Source: Sphingomonas glaciei
Lineage (GTDB): Bacteria; Pseudomonadota; Alphaproteobacteria; Sphingomonadales; Sphingomonadaceae
Length of the DNA: 64,000 bases
Assembly (NCBI RefSeq): GCF_023380025.1
Contig: NZ_CP097253.1
Span: 2,079,001 to 2,143,000, forward strand
Direction: 5' to 3'
Of this stretch, positions 44,499-52,787 are shown one piece after another. The position numbers were made by a program, and so were the translations under genes. The notes under the pieces are model-generated. The model did not search any database. It saw only the letters and a list, made by a program, of their open reading frames with translations, and was not told the DNA's origin. The stretch's first letter is position 1. Every line of letters starts with the position of its first letter.

Positions 44499-45029
44499 AT
44501 GCACCATTTCCTCGCCGCCGCCACCGCCGCACTGCTCGCCGTCGCCGCCACCCCGGCCAGCGCCGCACTGCCGGTCGGGGCCAAGGCGCCGGACTTCACC
44601 ACCATGGGGTCGCTGAACGGCAAGCCGTTCCGGCTGAACCTCAAGGAGCAGCTGAAGAACGGCCCGCTGGTGCTGTATTTCTATCCCAAGGCCTTCACCG
44701 AGGGCTGCACGTTGGAAGCCAAGGCGTTCAGCGACGCCATTCCCGCCTTCCGCAAGGCCGGCGCGCGGGTGGTCGGGCTCAGCGCCGACAATCTCGACAC
44801 GCTCAAGAAATTTAGCGTGGAGGCGTGCCGTGGCCAATTCCCGGTCGCCACCGCCAATCCCGACCTGATCAAGGCCTATGACGTGAAGTTGCCGGTGGCG
44901 CCGATCAGCAACCGCACGTCTTACGTCATCGCACAGGACGGCCGAGTGACCTTTGTCCACTCCGAGATGAGCTGGAAGGAGCATGTCGCGCAGACCCTCG
45001 CGGCGGTGCAGGCCCTCAAGAAGAAGTAA
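44499..45029 (+). CDS. exported peroxiredoxin (AhpC/TSA, PrxQ-like)
   Basis: 176 aa from the ATG at 44499 behind AAGGAG. A signal peptide (ATPASAAL) is followed by a thioredoxin-fold peroxiredoxin. The peroxidatic Cys lies in FYPKAFTEGCTLEA near residue 72. A second Cys in EACRGQF near residue 110 is a possible resolving Cys. Export means peroxide defence in the periplasm. Reducing partners are not adjacent. Confidence 0.9.
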   Translation: MHHFLAAATAALLAVAATPASAALPVGAKAPDFTTMGSLNGKPFRLNLKEQLKNGPLVLYFYPKAFTEGCTLEAKAFSDAIPAFRKAGARVVGLSADNLDTLKKFSVEACRGQFPVATANPDLIKAYDVKLPVAPISNRTSYVIAQDGRVTFVHSEMSWKEHVAQTLAAVQALKKK

Positions 45030-45113
45030 GGCCCAGGGGCGCCGGTAAGCATCCGGAAAGCTTGGCTTGGCTAGTCTCTCGACAGGACCGGGCAATTGAG
45101 GCAAGTTGCTGAA

Positions 45114-46565
45114 ATGGGTAATCTTTCTCGTCTTCGCCAAGTCACTTCTTTGCTCTCCATCTCGGTGCTGCTGAGCAGTTGCGGCGGCGGCGGCGGCGGC
45201 GGTTCCGGGCCCGACTTGGCGCCGACCTCGCCCCCGGTCACCGTGACTCCCCCGGCGACGACGCCGCCGACCAGCACTGCCTGTTCGCTGAGTTCGCGTC
45301 TGGACTGGGTCGCGGCGCGGCTGCGGGAGGATTACCTTTTTCCGGACTTGCTCGCGAACATCAGTCCGGCCGGCTACACCGACATCCAGAAGTTCATCAA
45401 CGACTTGACTGCTCCGGCCCGCGCGGCCGGCAAGGACAAGCTCAACTTCTCCTACCTCACCTCGATCGCGGAAGAGAATGCGCTGACCAACAGCGGCTCC
45501 TCGGCCGGGCTGGGCATTCGGCTTTACACCGAGGGCAGCCGGCTGTTCGTCAGCGAGGCCTTCGAAGGTGCTCCGGGCCTCGCGGCGGGTCTCGACCGCG
45601 GGGTCGAGATCCTCGCGATCGGCACCAGCGAAGCCAATCTGCAGAGCGTCGCGTCGCTGATCGCGTCCGACGGCCTCAGCGCGGCACTGGGGCCGAGCGA
45701 TCCGGGCGTCACCCGCACCTTCCGTATCCGCAGCGTGAGCGGCGTCGAAAGCGTCATCACTGCGACCAAGGCCGATTATGCGCTCGACCCCGTGTCGGAT
45801 CGCTACGGCAGCCGGATCCTGACCGACGGCGGCAAGAAGGTCGGTTACGTCAACCTGCGTACCTTCATCGTCGCCAACGCCGACCAGCAACTGCGAACCG
45901 TCTTCGCCGACTTCAAGGCACAGGGCGTCACGGAGGTGATCATCGATCTGCGCTACAATGGCGGCGGCCTGGTGTCGCTGGCAGAGACGCTGACCAACCT
46001 GCTCGGTGCCAACCGCACCAGCAGCGACATCCAGAGCAAGACGGTGTTCAATGCCCGGCTGTCGTCCAACAACCGCACCACCTTTTTCGCGCCGCAGCCG
46101 CAGTCGATCGCGCCAACCAAGATCGCCTTCATCGGTGGCCCGGCGACCGCTTCGGCCAGCGAACTGGTGATGAATGCGCTGATCCCTTATTACGGGGCCA
46201 ATGTCGGGCTGATCGGCGCCAATACCTATGGCAAGCCGGTCGGGCAGATCGCGCGCGACCGGGCGGAATGCGACGACCGACTTCGGGTCATAGCCTTCCA
46301 GACCGTGAATCGCGACAATAATGGCGATTACTTCAACGGCCTGGCCAGCAGCTTCCAGCGGACCTGCCGGGCGACCGACGACCTGACCAAGCAGCTTGGC
46401 GATCCGACCGAGACGAGCGTCAGGACTGCGCTCGACTTCCTTGCCGGGCGCCCGTGTACGGCGATTGGCGGCAGCATCTCGGCGCAGTCGATCGGCGGGA
46501 GCCGCGCCCTACTGCAGTCGCCGACCCCGACGTCGGCCCAGCGCGAAGTCCCGGGCCTGTTCTGA
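45114..46565 (+). CDS. S41-family C-terminal processing protease, lipoprotein
   Basis: 483 aa with a lipobox LLSSC (Cys23) and a Gly7 linker, so it is lipid-anchored. The catalytic region has LRYNGGGLVSLAETL near residue 287, the nucleophile in GPATASASELVM near residue 345 and the Lys in YGKPVGQ near residue 377. A PDZ-like segment (FEGAPGLAAGLDRGVEILAIG) precedes it. The N-terminus has a TTG alternative at 45096. It ends QREVPGLF, close to QRFNPGLF of the next gene, which starts inside its stop. Confidence 0.9.
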   Translation: MGNLSRLRQVTSLLSISVLLSSCGGGGGGGSGPDLAPTSPPVTVTPPATTPPTSTACSLSSRLDWVAARLREDYLFPDLLANISPAGYTDIQKFINDLTAPARAAGKDKLNFSYLTSIAEENALTNSGSSAGLGIRLYTEGSRLFVSEAFEGAPGLAAGLDRGVEILAIGTSEANLQSVASLIASDGLSAALGPSDPGVTRTFRIRSVSGVESVITATKADYALDPVSDRYGSRILTDGGKKVGYVNLRTFIVANADQQLRTVFADFKAQGVTEVIIDLRYNGGGLVSLAETLTNLLGANRTSSDIQSKTVFNARLSSNNRTTFFAPQPQSIAPTKIAFIGGPATASASELVMNALIPYYGANVGLIGANTYGKPVGQIARDRAECDDRLRVIAFQTVNRDNNGDYFNGLASSFQRTCRATDDLTKQLGDPTETSVRTALDFLAGRPCTAIGGSISAQSIGGSRALLQSPTPTSAQREVPGLF

Positions 46566-46735
46566 TGCGAGGCCTGCTCCTCGCGTCGGTGGCGATGATG
46601 GCGGGGCCGGCCGTCCCGCCCGAGGCGCCGCCGAATCCCGAGCAGCCGCCCCGTGCCGAGCCGGCCAGGCCGCTGCAACCGGTCCGGCCCGACAAGCCCT
46701 CGGACGCGCAGCGCTTCAATCCCGGCCTGTTTTGA
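46565..46735 (+). CDS. 56-residue secreted Pro-rich peptide coupled to the S41 protease
   Basis: No family recognised. ATG overlaps the upstream TGA (TGATG). A short signal-like start (LLLASVAMMAG) is followed by a Pro/Glu/Arg stretch (PPEAPPNPEQPPRAEPARPL) and the end DAQRFNPGLF. The final eight residues resemble the S41 protease terminus (QREVPGLF). A genuine short product is supported by the coupling and the shared tail; it could be a tail duplicate. Confidence 0.55.
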   Translation: MRGLLLASVAMMAGPAVPPEAPPNPEQPPRAEPARPLQPVRPDKPSDAQRFNPGLF

Positions 46736-46799
46736 ACGGCAACCCCGTGCCAATGATGGGCGTTGGTTTTCACCCCGTTGCAGCACAGGAGCAGTCGCC

Positions 46800-46916
46800 A
46801 TGGCCAAGGGCCAGATGAAGTCGAGCAAGGAAGCCCGCAAACCCAAGGCGAAGAAGGAAAAGACCATCGCCGCCAATCCGTCGACCAAGGGCAGTCCCAA
46901 GCGCGACGACGATTAG
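46800..46916 (+). CDS. 38-residue basic protein of the MAKGQ type
   Basis: Starts MAKGQMKSSKEARKPKAKKE and is Lys-rich throughout, ending KRDDD. An AGGAGC site precedes it. Similar short Lys-rich MAKGQ-type proteins are common in Proteobacteria, without known function; nucleic-acid contact is possible from charge alone. The larger overlapping frame to 46653 has no support. Confidence 0.75.
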   Translation: MAKGQMKSSKEARKPKAKKEKTIAANPSTKGSPKRDDD

Positions 46917-47032
46917 GGCGCAGCGCATCGCTGCTCGCGGTTCCCGGCCGATCGGTCCGAAGCGGAGCGGAGGCGCCGTTCCTTTACCTGTTGGAAGCAG
47001 GTCGCCGGTAAGACGATGGCGATGGACCAGCG

Positions 47033-47380
47033 ATGACCCCCGCCAACCGCGCCGCCGCAGTGCCGGACGCCTTCGTCGACCAGCGGCAGCATCCGCGAGT
47101 CGCGGTCGCCCTGCCGGCATTCCTGGTGATCGGCGGGCGGCGCTACCCGGTGCAGATCGTCGACCTGTCGGCGGGCGGGGCCAAGGTCGATTGCGGCACC
47201 GCGCTGGTGGTCGCGGGCGCGACCGTGACGCTCAACTGGGGCGGTGCGGGCGCACAGGCGGCGGTGCGCTGGCGCGAGGCGAGGCTGGCAGGTCTCGCCT
47301 TCGCCGCCCAGCTCGACCCGCGCGATGTGGCGGATCTTGCCCGGCGGTCCGACGCGCTGGGCGCCCGGATGCGCGGATAG
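47033..47380 (+). CDS. PilZ domain protein
   Basis: 115 aa. The c-di-GMP contacts are visible: RQHPRVAVALPA near residue 18 (R-x3-R) and DLSAGGAKVDC near residue 44 ((D/N)-x-S-x2-G). The second arginine pattern is QHPR rather than RRxxR, so affinity may be altered. It is a stand-alone domain and should act as a c-di-GMP adaptor. No partner gene is adjacent. Confidence 0.85.
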   Translation: MTPANRAAAVPDAFVDQRQHPRVAVALPAFLVIGGRRYPVQIVDLSAGGAKVDCGTALVVAGATVTLNWGGAGAQAAVRWREARLAGLAFAAQLDPRDVADLARRSDALGARMRG

Positions 47381-47458
47381 CGGTCTTGAATGGCGCCCTC
47401 GCCTTGTGCGGGGTCGGCGCCGCCCTACCTTGTCGGGACCCGACGAGGAGAGACCAAA

Positions 47459-47782
47459 ATGAAATGTCCGGTAGACGGCGCCACGCTCCAGATGAGCGAA
47501 CGGTCCGGGATCGAGATCGATTATTGTCCCGAGTGCCGCGGCGTGTGGCTGGATCGCGGGGAACTCGACAAGATCATCGCCAGGTCGGTCGAGGCCGAGG
47601 CGCCCCCGGCCGCGCCGGTCCCGCCGCAGGCTCCGCCCCCGCCGCAGGCACCGCCGCCGCCCCGGGGCGGTCCGTGGACGCAGCCCGGCTATCCGCCGCA
47701 GTATGGGCACGGCCATGATCCGCGCTTCGGGCACAAGCCGTACAAGCGGAAAAAGAGCTTTCTCGAAGAGATCTTCGACTGA
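47459..47782 (+). CDS. zf-TFIIB zinc-ribbon protein
   Basis: 107 aa starting MKCPVDGATLQM with CPECRGVWLDRGELDKI, i.e. two CxxC-type knuckles (the first as CPVDG) and the TFIIB-like zinc ribbon signature. A Pro-rich middle (APPPPQAPPPPRGG) and a basic tail (KPYKRKKSFLEEIFD) follow. A GAGGAGAG site precedes the ATG. Such proteins are common in proteobacteria and of unknown function. Confidence 0.88.
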   Translation: MKCPVDGATLQMSERSGIEIDYCPECRGVWLDRGELDKIIARSVEAEAPPAAPVPPQAPPPPQAPPPPRGGPWTQPGYPPQYGHGHDPRFGHKPYKRKKSFLEEIFD

Positions 47783-47792
47783 CACGCCCGCG

Positions 47793-47860
47793 ATGAGCGA
47801 GGAACAGGAGCGCGGCGGACTGCCGATCCTCCACTTCGCCGATGCCGCGGCGCTGGAGCA
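47793..47860 (+). pseudogene. remnant of the start of a YdeI/OmpD-associated-type gene
   Basis: The ATG begins MSEEQERGGLPILHFADAAA, which has the look of the start of YdeI/OmpD-associated family proteins (short lead, then LP-x-L-x-F-x-x-A-A-A-x-E). After the matching ALEQ, the frame runs into the ribosome site and first codons of the DUF427 gene and stops at 47915. The remaining ~130 codons of the family are missing. A deletion joining the start to DUF427 is the simplest reading. The similarity is from memory, not alignment. Confidence 0.45.
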
Positions 47861-47871
47861 GGAGAAGAGAC

Positions 47872-48156
47872 ATGACCGAAGCCTGGTGGAACGACACGTT
47901 GATCGCCCGCAGTGACGACATCGTCACGGTCGAGGGCAATGCCTATTTCCCGCTCGACGCGGTGACGCCCGGAGTGCTGGAGGACAGCGCGACGACCAGC
48001 GTCTGCCCGTGGAAGGGCACGGCGTCCTATTACTCGGTGCGGGCGAACGGCGCCGAGAACCGCGACGCTGCCTGGTATTATCCCGAGCCCAAAGACGCGG
48101 CGAAGGAGATCAGGGGGCGGGTGGCCTTCTGGAAGGGCGTCACGGTCAAAAACTGA
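47872..48156 (+). CDS. DUF427 protein
   Basis: 94 aa from the ATG at 47872 behind AGGAGAAG. It has the DUF427 outline: AWWNDTLIARSDDIVTVEGNAYFP-type start, TTSVCPWKGTASYYSV near residue 45 and DAAWYYPEPKDAAKEIRGRVAFWKGV in parts. The family folds as a small beta barrel and its function is unknown. The upstream sequence is a YdeI-type remnant. Confidence 0.9.
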   Translation: MTEAWWNDTLIARSDDIVTVEGNAYFPLDAVTPGVLEDSATTSVCPWKGTASYYSVRANGAENRDAAWYYPEPKDAAKEIRGRVAFWKGVTVKN

Positions 48157-48210
48157 CCGGACGGGCGGAGCGGAGCCCCCGCCGCCTAAGCGACAGGGGC
48201 CCCAAACTAT

Positions 48211-48618
48211 TTAGCGAATCTGGATTCGCACCAGCGGACGATTGGCGCGGGGGGCCACCGGCTCATAGCGGAGGCGGACCGCGGTCACGTCGCGGCGGTT
48301 GCCGCGGAGGTCGACGGCGCGGGTACAGGTGCCGGCATCGAGCACCGCGCGGGTCCTGACGTCCTGGCGGCCGCCGTTGGCAAAGCGGATGTCGAAATCA
48401 CGCAGGCGCAGCGGGGCGTTGAGGGCGCAGACCCGGATCTCGCGCTGGCGGGTGACGCCGGGCAGCTGAACGACGTCATTGTCGCGGCCGTCGACGCGGG
48501 TGGTGCCGATGGTGCGCCAATTGCCCTCGTTCCAGCGCCACTGCTGGGCGGCGGCGGGGGAGGCGGCGGCAAGCCCGGTGGCAAGGGTCGCGGCGGCCAG
48601 GATCATGCGCTTGTTCAT
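48211..48618 (-). CDS. exported protein, DUF2541-like
   Basis: 135 aa from the ATG at 48618 with a signal peptide (MNKRMILAAATLATGLAAA then SPAAAQ). The mature part has two cysteines (REIRVCALNAPLRLRDFDIRFANGG and DAGTCTRAVDLRGN), likely to form a disulfide, and beta-rich repeats ending LVRIQIR. The pattern resembles DUF2541 exported proteins; this is a tentative match. Function unknown. It is convergent with DUF427. Confidence 0.7.
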   Translation of the reverse strand: MNKRMILAAATLATGLAAASPAAAQQWRWNEGNWRTIGTTRVDGRDNDVVQLPGVTRQREIRVCALNAPLRLRDFDIRFANGGRQDVRTRAVLDAGTCTRAVDLRGNRRDVTAVRLRYEPVAPRANRPLVRIQIR

Positions 48619-48727
48619 CGGAATTCTCCTCACTTGATGGGGGATCCTAGTTCCGTGCATCCGGCCCCAGCCTGAACCGTCCGTTGTGCGAGGGTCAGTT
48701 TCGCGGGCGGGCCTGGCGCTTGTCGCC

Positions 48728-48842
48728 GGTTCACAAAGGTCACAGGGTAGGGAAGGTGACGTTGTGACCCAGACCACCGCCGCCGCGCGAGGGGAAAGGC
48801 CCCGCCCGAAGGTCACCGCCAAGGTCTCACCCTGTGATCCCA
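48728..48842. repeat. cluster of GTCAC/GTGAC motifs with a TCACAGGGT inverted repeat
   Basis: Within 115 bp the plus strand has GTTCAC, GGTCAC, GGTGAC, TGTGAC, GGTCAC and TCTCAC, then TGTGAT. GGTCACAGGGT (48739-48749) is mirrored by ACCCTGTGATCC (48829-48840). The region lies downstream of an orphan HTH gene. It may be a binding-site cluster or structured transcript end. Confidence 0.5.
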
Positions 48843-49058
48843 GTGGATCCGGAACGGGCGAGCCATGATGTCGCGCCACATCAGGGCGAACAGTCCGCCC
48901 GGATCGCGCGCGCGGAGGCGATAGGCGCTTTCCCGGCTCAATCCCGCCTTGCCCGCCGCCTCGCTCGCCGAGCGGGTGCGCTCGAGCCAGTGGAGGAAGA
49001 CCAGCTGCCGCTCGGGGGTCCAGCAGGGGTGGGCGGGAGGAGAAGGCGAATCGCGCAC
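48813..49058 (-). CDS. short HTH protein
   Basis: 81 aa. The first 55 residues read as a helix-turn-helix (WTPERQLVFLHWLERTRSASE, then AGKAGLSRESAYRLRARDPG), of a kind seen at the start of longer sphingomonad proteins. Here the protein stops soon after (HWDHRVRPWR). It may be a truncated relative. Its 3' end lies in the GTCAC/GTGAC cluster. Confidence 0.6.
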   Translation of the reverse strand: MRDSPSPPAHPCWTPERQLVFLHWLERTRSASEAAGKAGLSRESAYRLRARDPGGLFALMWRDIMARPFRIHWDHRVRPWR

Positions 49059-49214
49059 GACCAGTATTGAGCAGGCGAAATCCTATTAGGAAAGGGGTGG
49101 GCAGCCGGAGCGGCGGTGGCTTCCACCGCGGGCATGGCCCCGCCGTCGTTCCGGACCCGACTTCGCGCTTGGCCGCCAAGATGATCGACTAGGCGCTGCG
49201 CTGCCCCGGCCGGG

Positions 49215-49853
49215 TCAGGCGGGAAGGGGGTTGGCGCCGCCGACCGGGCCGACCGGCACTTCCTCGCCCCGCGAATAGGTGCCGACTAGTACGCCAGCGG
49301 CGAGGATGCGGTCCCTCACCAGGTCGACGAACTCGCCCCGGCCGGGGCTGGCCTCGTCCGCGGGATCGCCCTCCGACCCCTCAGCGCGGCGCAGCGCGAG
49401 GAGCTGGAAGACATAATCGTGGGCGCCGTGCCCGGTCGGCGGATCGGGCGGGAGCCAGCCCTGCGCGAAATAGGAGTTCATCCCCACGTCCTTGCCGCCC
49501 GCGCCATCGCCATCGGGCGCGATCGCCCCTTCGGGCAGGCCGTCGAGCGCGGGGTCGATCGCGACGACTATGGCATGGACCAGCGGCCGCGGCGCCGGGG
49601 CGTCGGCATCTTCGACGATCAGGGCGAGGCAGTCGGTCCCCTCCGGAACCCCGCGCCAGACCAGCGGCGGCGACACCCCCTCGCCATCAGCGGTGAAGCG
49701 CGGCGGGAGGCGTCCGCCGGAGGCGAAGGCCGGGCTGGAGAGTTCGAGCGAAGCGGCACCGGCAAGGTCGAGCCGCGACAGGGTCAGCTTGTCATGACCG
49801 GCGCGAACCCCGGAGAGCGCGGCGCCGAGCCAGTGGGGGATGTTTTCGAGCAT
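49215..49853 (-). CDS. YbhB/YbcL family PEBP-like protein
   Basis: 212 aa with the phosphatidylethanolamine-binding fold motifs: LELSSPAFASGGRLPPRFT, CLALIVEDADAPAPRPLVHAIV near residue 75 (the family's D-P-D/HW-like motif) and GHGAHDYVFQLLAL near residue 138. Ligand and role of bacterial PEBP proteins are largely unknown. A C-terminal extension carries an R-G-E-E-V-P-V tail. No signal peptide. Confidence 0.9.
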   Translation of the reverse strand: MLENIPHWLGAALSGVRAGHDKLTLSRLDLAGAASLELSSPAFASGGRLPPRFTADGEGVSPPLVWRGVPEGTDCLALIVEDADAPAPRPLVHAIVVAIDPALDGLPEGAIAPDGDGAGGKDVGMNSYFAQGWLPPDPPTGHGAHDYVFQLLALRRAEGSEGDPADEASPGRGEFVDLVRDRILAAGVLVGTYSRGEEVPVGPVGGANPLPA

Positions 49854-49971
49854 GAGGTGGGGAACGCGCGGAGGCGGGAGTGGATGCGGGGAGCCATCAG
49901 GAGAAAGTCACCGTGCCCAGGCCATTGTCGCCGCCGTTGAATGACGGCAGATTGTGAGCAGGGGGATCTGT

Positions 49972-51495
49972 ATGCGTCGTCTCTTCATTCTTCTGACTGC
50001 CGTAACCTGGTCGGCTGACTTGCTGGCAGCACCTGTCCCGCGTATCGATGAGATCAGCGCCGTCGAGCGTCCGACCGTCACCGCGGCGATTGCGCTTGTC
50101 AGCCAGCGGGGTGTCAGTCCGCCGATCGCCGAGTTGGACCGCCTGCTGGCTGACCTTCCCGCGCCGACCAAGGGGCGGGGCGTGATCCAGATGATGCGGG
50201 CTAGCATTCTGTCCGGCCTCAACCGGAACGGCGAGGCGCAACTGGCGCTGCAGGAAAGCATTCGCCTGCTACCTGAATATAGCGGGCCGTTGTTCACGGC
50301 TGCCGGTATCATGACCTACAGCCGTACGCCGGGCGCTGCTGCAGACTATTTCATTCGGGCCAGCCGCATCGATCCCGAGGAAGCCGCGCAGGCATCGACC
50401 TATGACGTCTTCAACATCATCAATCGTCTGCGGGTCGTGGGCGATCAGCAACGACTGGAGTCGCTGGTCGACCGGCTGATCCAGATCAATTGGGTCGGCA
50501 ACGACCTCGACGGTCGCTCGACGCTCGTCCGGGACGCCATTCTGCTAAGATTGAAGCGCAAGGACGTGGCGGGAGCCCGAGCCCTCGTTCCCGAGGTGCT
50601 CGATCCGCGCGATCAATATGGTCTGCTGGCACAAAAGGCTGCGGAGCCCATCTGGAGCGACATCGAAGCCTGGAGCGGACCACGGCTGGAGAAGCAGTGG
50701 CCGGTCTATCTGCGCGAAGCCAAGCGCCGCTATGAAGCGAGCGGCGATCTCGAAGGGGCAGGGGATTATCTCGATGCACTCGTCGCGGCCCGCAAGGACC
50801 AGGAGGCGGTCATGCGGCTGCTTCCGGTCTTCACCGCCGAGGGGCTTGGGGAAAAGGACCACGAACTGCTGCTGAAAGCTGCTGCACTGGCGGGCGCGCT
50901 TGGTCGGTTGGGCCGATTCGACGAGCAGGATGCGCTGTTCGAAGGACTTGGCAAGATCTGGCCGCTCGGATCAGCGACCAACGCCCTGAACCTCACCGGC
51001 AATCATGCTCGCTGGTTGCTGATTCGCGGGCAGAACGAACGCAGCCTGACGATGATCGACGCGACCATTGCGGCGGCCAAGCAGGCCGGTGACGAGGTCA
51101 ACGGCGACGCGTTCGCGGCAATGTATCAGACACGCGCCTGCGTTCTCGCCACTAGCGGCAGGCGCGAGGAAGCGGAGGGTGCGGCAGCGCTGGGTGCACT
51201 CGCGGCAACGGTTGCGCCGGCCGGGGCAGCAAGAATGTATCTTTGCCTCGGCCAAATCGAAAAGGCCAAGGCCGTGCTTCTGAAGGCGCTCGCTTCCGAC
51301 ATCAGCAGGCCAGCGACGGTCCTTGCCCTCCAACCCAGCAATTCGCGTCCGGCACCGACGCCTTTCGCCCAATCCGAGCAGAAGGCGTGGGATGAGTTAC
51401 GGGCCGACCGCGTCGTCGTCGCCGCATTGCGCCGTGAGGGACGGATGCTTAGCTTCGCAATGGGCGAGGGTGCCCCAGCGGCCTTACCTGACTGA
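49972..51495 (+). CDS. exported TPR-like repeat protein
   Basis: 507 aa from the ATG at 49972 behind GGGGG, with a signal peptide (MRRLFILLTAVTWSADLLA region). The mature part is mainly alpha-helical with TPR-like helix pairs such as GEAQLALQESIRLLPEYSG and ALGRLGRFDEQDALFEGLG. No named family is recognised. It probably lies in the periplasm or at the outer membrane and acts in protein contacts. Neighbours give no functional clue. Confidence 0.7.
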   Translation: MRRLFILLTAVTWSADLLAAPVPRIDEISAVERPTVTAAIALVSQRGVSPPIAELDRLLADLPAPTKGRGVIQMMRASILSGLNRNGEAQLALQESIRLLPEYSGPLFTAAGIMTYSRTPGAAADYFIRASRIDPEEAAQASTYDVFNIINRLRVVGDQQRLESLVDRLIQINWVGNDLDGRSTLVRDAILLRLKRKDVAGARALVPEVLDPRDQYGLLAQKAAEPIWSDIEAWSGPRLEKQWPVYLREAKRRYEASGDLEGAGDYLDALVAARKDQEAVMRLLPVFTAEGLGEKDHELLLKAAALAGALGRLGRFDEQDALFEGLGKIWPLGSATNALNLTGNHARWLLIRGQNERSLTMIDATIAAAKQAGDEVNGDAFAAMYQTRACVLATSGRREEAEGAAALGALAATVAPAGAARMYLCLGQIEKAKAVLLKALASDISRPATVLALQPSNSRPAPTPFAQSEQKAWDELRADRVVVAALRREGRMLSFAMGEGAPAALPD

Positions 51496-51676
51496 CGAGG
51501 CAACAATCAGATCTAGGTTCAACGCACGGTAATTATAGGTTCGGCGCCACCAATGCTTCGGGTGGCCACCTCCCACAAAGCTCGACCTTAAGCCGAGCGA
51601 CATGCTTTTTGCATGGCCGGGCCCAGGCGTTGGCGGTGAATCACTGGGCTATTCGGGTCGCCGTACCTGGCCGCGC

Positions 51677-52540
51677 CTAGCGCTGACCCTCAAGCCTCTT
51701 CTCGATCTTCCTGGCGATGGCCTCGCGCTGTGAGGGGGCGGTGACCTTTGGGTCGCTGGCGTAGAGGGCGCGGAGGAGCTCGAGGTCCCAGTCGGTCATG
51801 GTGATCGGAACGAGCGCATCGGCCGCGGCGTCGAGGGCGGTGAGGATGGTCGGAGTCGGGGTTCCGGCCAGTCGCGCGGGGTCGATCCGGGCAAAGCTGC
51901 GCATCGCGGCATAATCGGCGAGCTGGGTGGTGGTGAGGCCGTTCAGCGCCGCGGCGTCGATCACCACCGCCGCGGCGGCGAATTGCGGGCGGGCGGCCAC
52001 CGTCAGGCGCGAGCCCCGGGCGGTGGTCTGGTTGACCGCGGTGCCAGTATCGGGGTCGACCGGCATCTCGAACCCATCGGCAGTGAGTGCCGGTCCCGCC
52101 ACCTGCCAGGCGACGGCGGCGCCCGGCTGATCGATCAGCGCGCGAACTTCCCGGCCGCTCATCCCGGGGAAGTAGAGCCGCCGCTCCTTCGCCAGCCGTT
52201 CCAGCAGGGCCTTGCGGTCGTTGGTGACGATGACGAGGACGTTGCTGCGGCACTTGGGGCCGGCGAGGGGAATCCGTGCGGCCCCCGCAATCTGGCGCAT
52301 CCGGGCGACCACCGCCGCTTTCTGCGAGGGAGTGAGGCCCATCGCCGCCGGGCACACCTGGCGCGCGTCGAAGCGGCTCAATTGGCGGTCGGCATTGGCG
52401 ACGGTGAGGGCGCCGACGAAATCGCGGACGGCCTCCGTCCGGTCGCGGACGCCGGTCACGACTACGTCATTCTCGGCCGCGGGGGGCGCGGGTTGGGCCT
52501 GAAGGACCAGGGCGGCGGCAAGCAACAGGCCAATCATCAC
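51677..52540 (-). CDS. exported hypothetical protein
   Basis: 287 aa with a signal peptide (LLLAAALVLQAQPAPP). No family recognised. The mature N-terminus carries NDVVVTGVRDR, which resembles TonB-box-type segments and is common in exported sphingomonad proteins. Two cysteines (RQVCPAAMGL and GPKCRSNVLVIVTNDR) may pair. The C-terminal helices end in a basic tail. It lies just after DUF4287 in the thiC direction. Confidence 0.7.
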   Translation of the reverse strand: MMIGLLLAAALVLQAQPAPPAAENDVVVTGVRDRTEAVRDFVGALTVANADRQLSRFDARQVCPAAMGLTPSQKAAVVARMRQIAGAARIPLAGPKCRSNVLVIVTNDRKALLERLAKERRLYFPGMSGREVRALIDQPGAAVAWQVAGPALTADGFEMPVDPDTGTAVNQTTARGSRLTVAARPQFAAAAVVIDAAALNGLTTTQLADYAAMRSFARIDPARLAGTPTPTILTALDAAADALVPITMTDWDLELLRALYASDPKVTAPSQREAIARKIEKRLEGQR

Positions 52541-52573
52541 GACACTCCTCGACCGGCCAGCCAGCCTAGAGCC

Positions 52574-52783
52574 TCAGCGGCCCTCCGCAAGCCAATGCGC
52601 GACCAGTGCGTTGGCGTGGCCATGCCCCATGCCGTGCTCGGCCTTGAGCCAGGCGACATGCTCCATGTGTTTTGCCGGGGGGCGGGCGGCGAGGAGGGCC
52701 TTCCATTCGGCGATCGGGCGGCCGTACCTCCCCTCGATCGAGGGGAAGTAGGAGGCGGGGCCTTGCACCTTGTTGTCTGCCAA
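52574..52783 (-). CDS. DUF4287 protein
   Basis: 69 aa from a TTG at 52783 preceded by GAGGTAAG. The pattern KVQGPASYFPSIEGRYGRPI, EWKALLAARPPAKHMEHVAW (in parts) and GMGHGHANALVAHWL is that of DUF4287, a small family of unknown function. The start sits 4 bp after the stop of the preceding frameshifted gene. Without the TTG choice, the frame runs on from the frameshifted upstream reading. Confidence 0.85.
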   Translation of the reverse strand: MADNKVQGPASYFPSIEGRYGRPIAEWKALLAARPPAKHMEHVAWLKAEHGMGHGHANALVAHWLAEGR

Positions 52784-52787
52784 GCAC

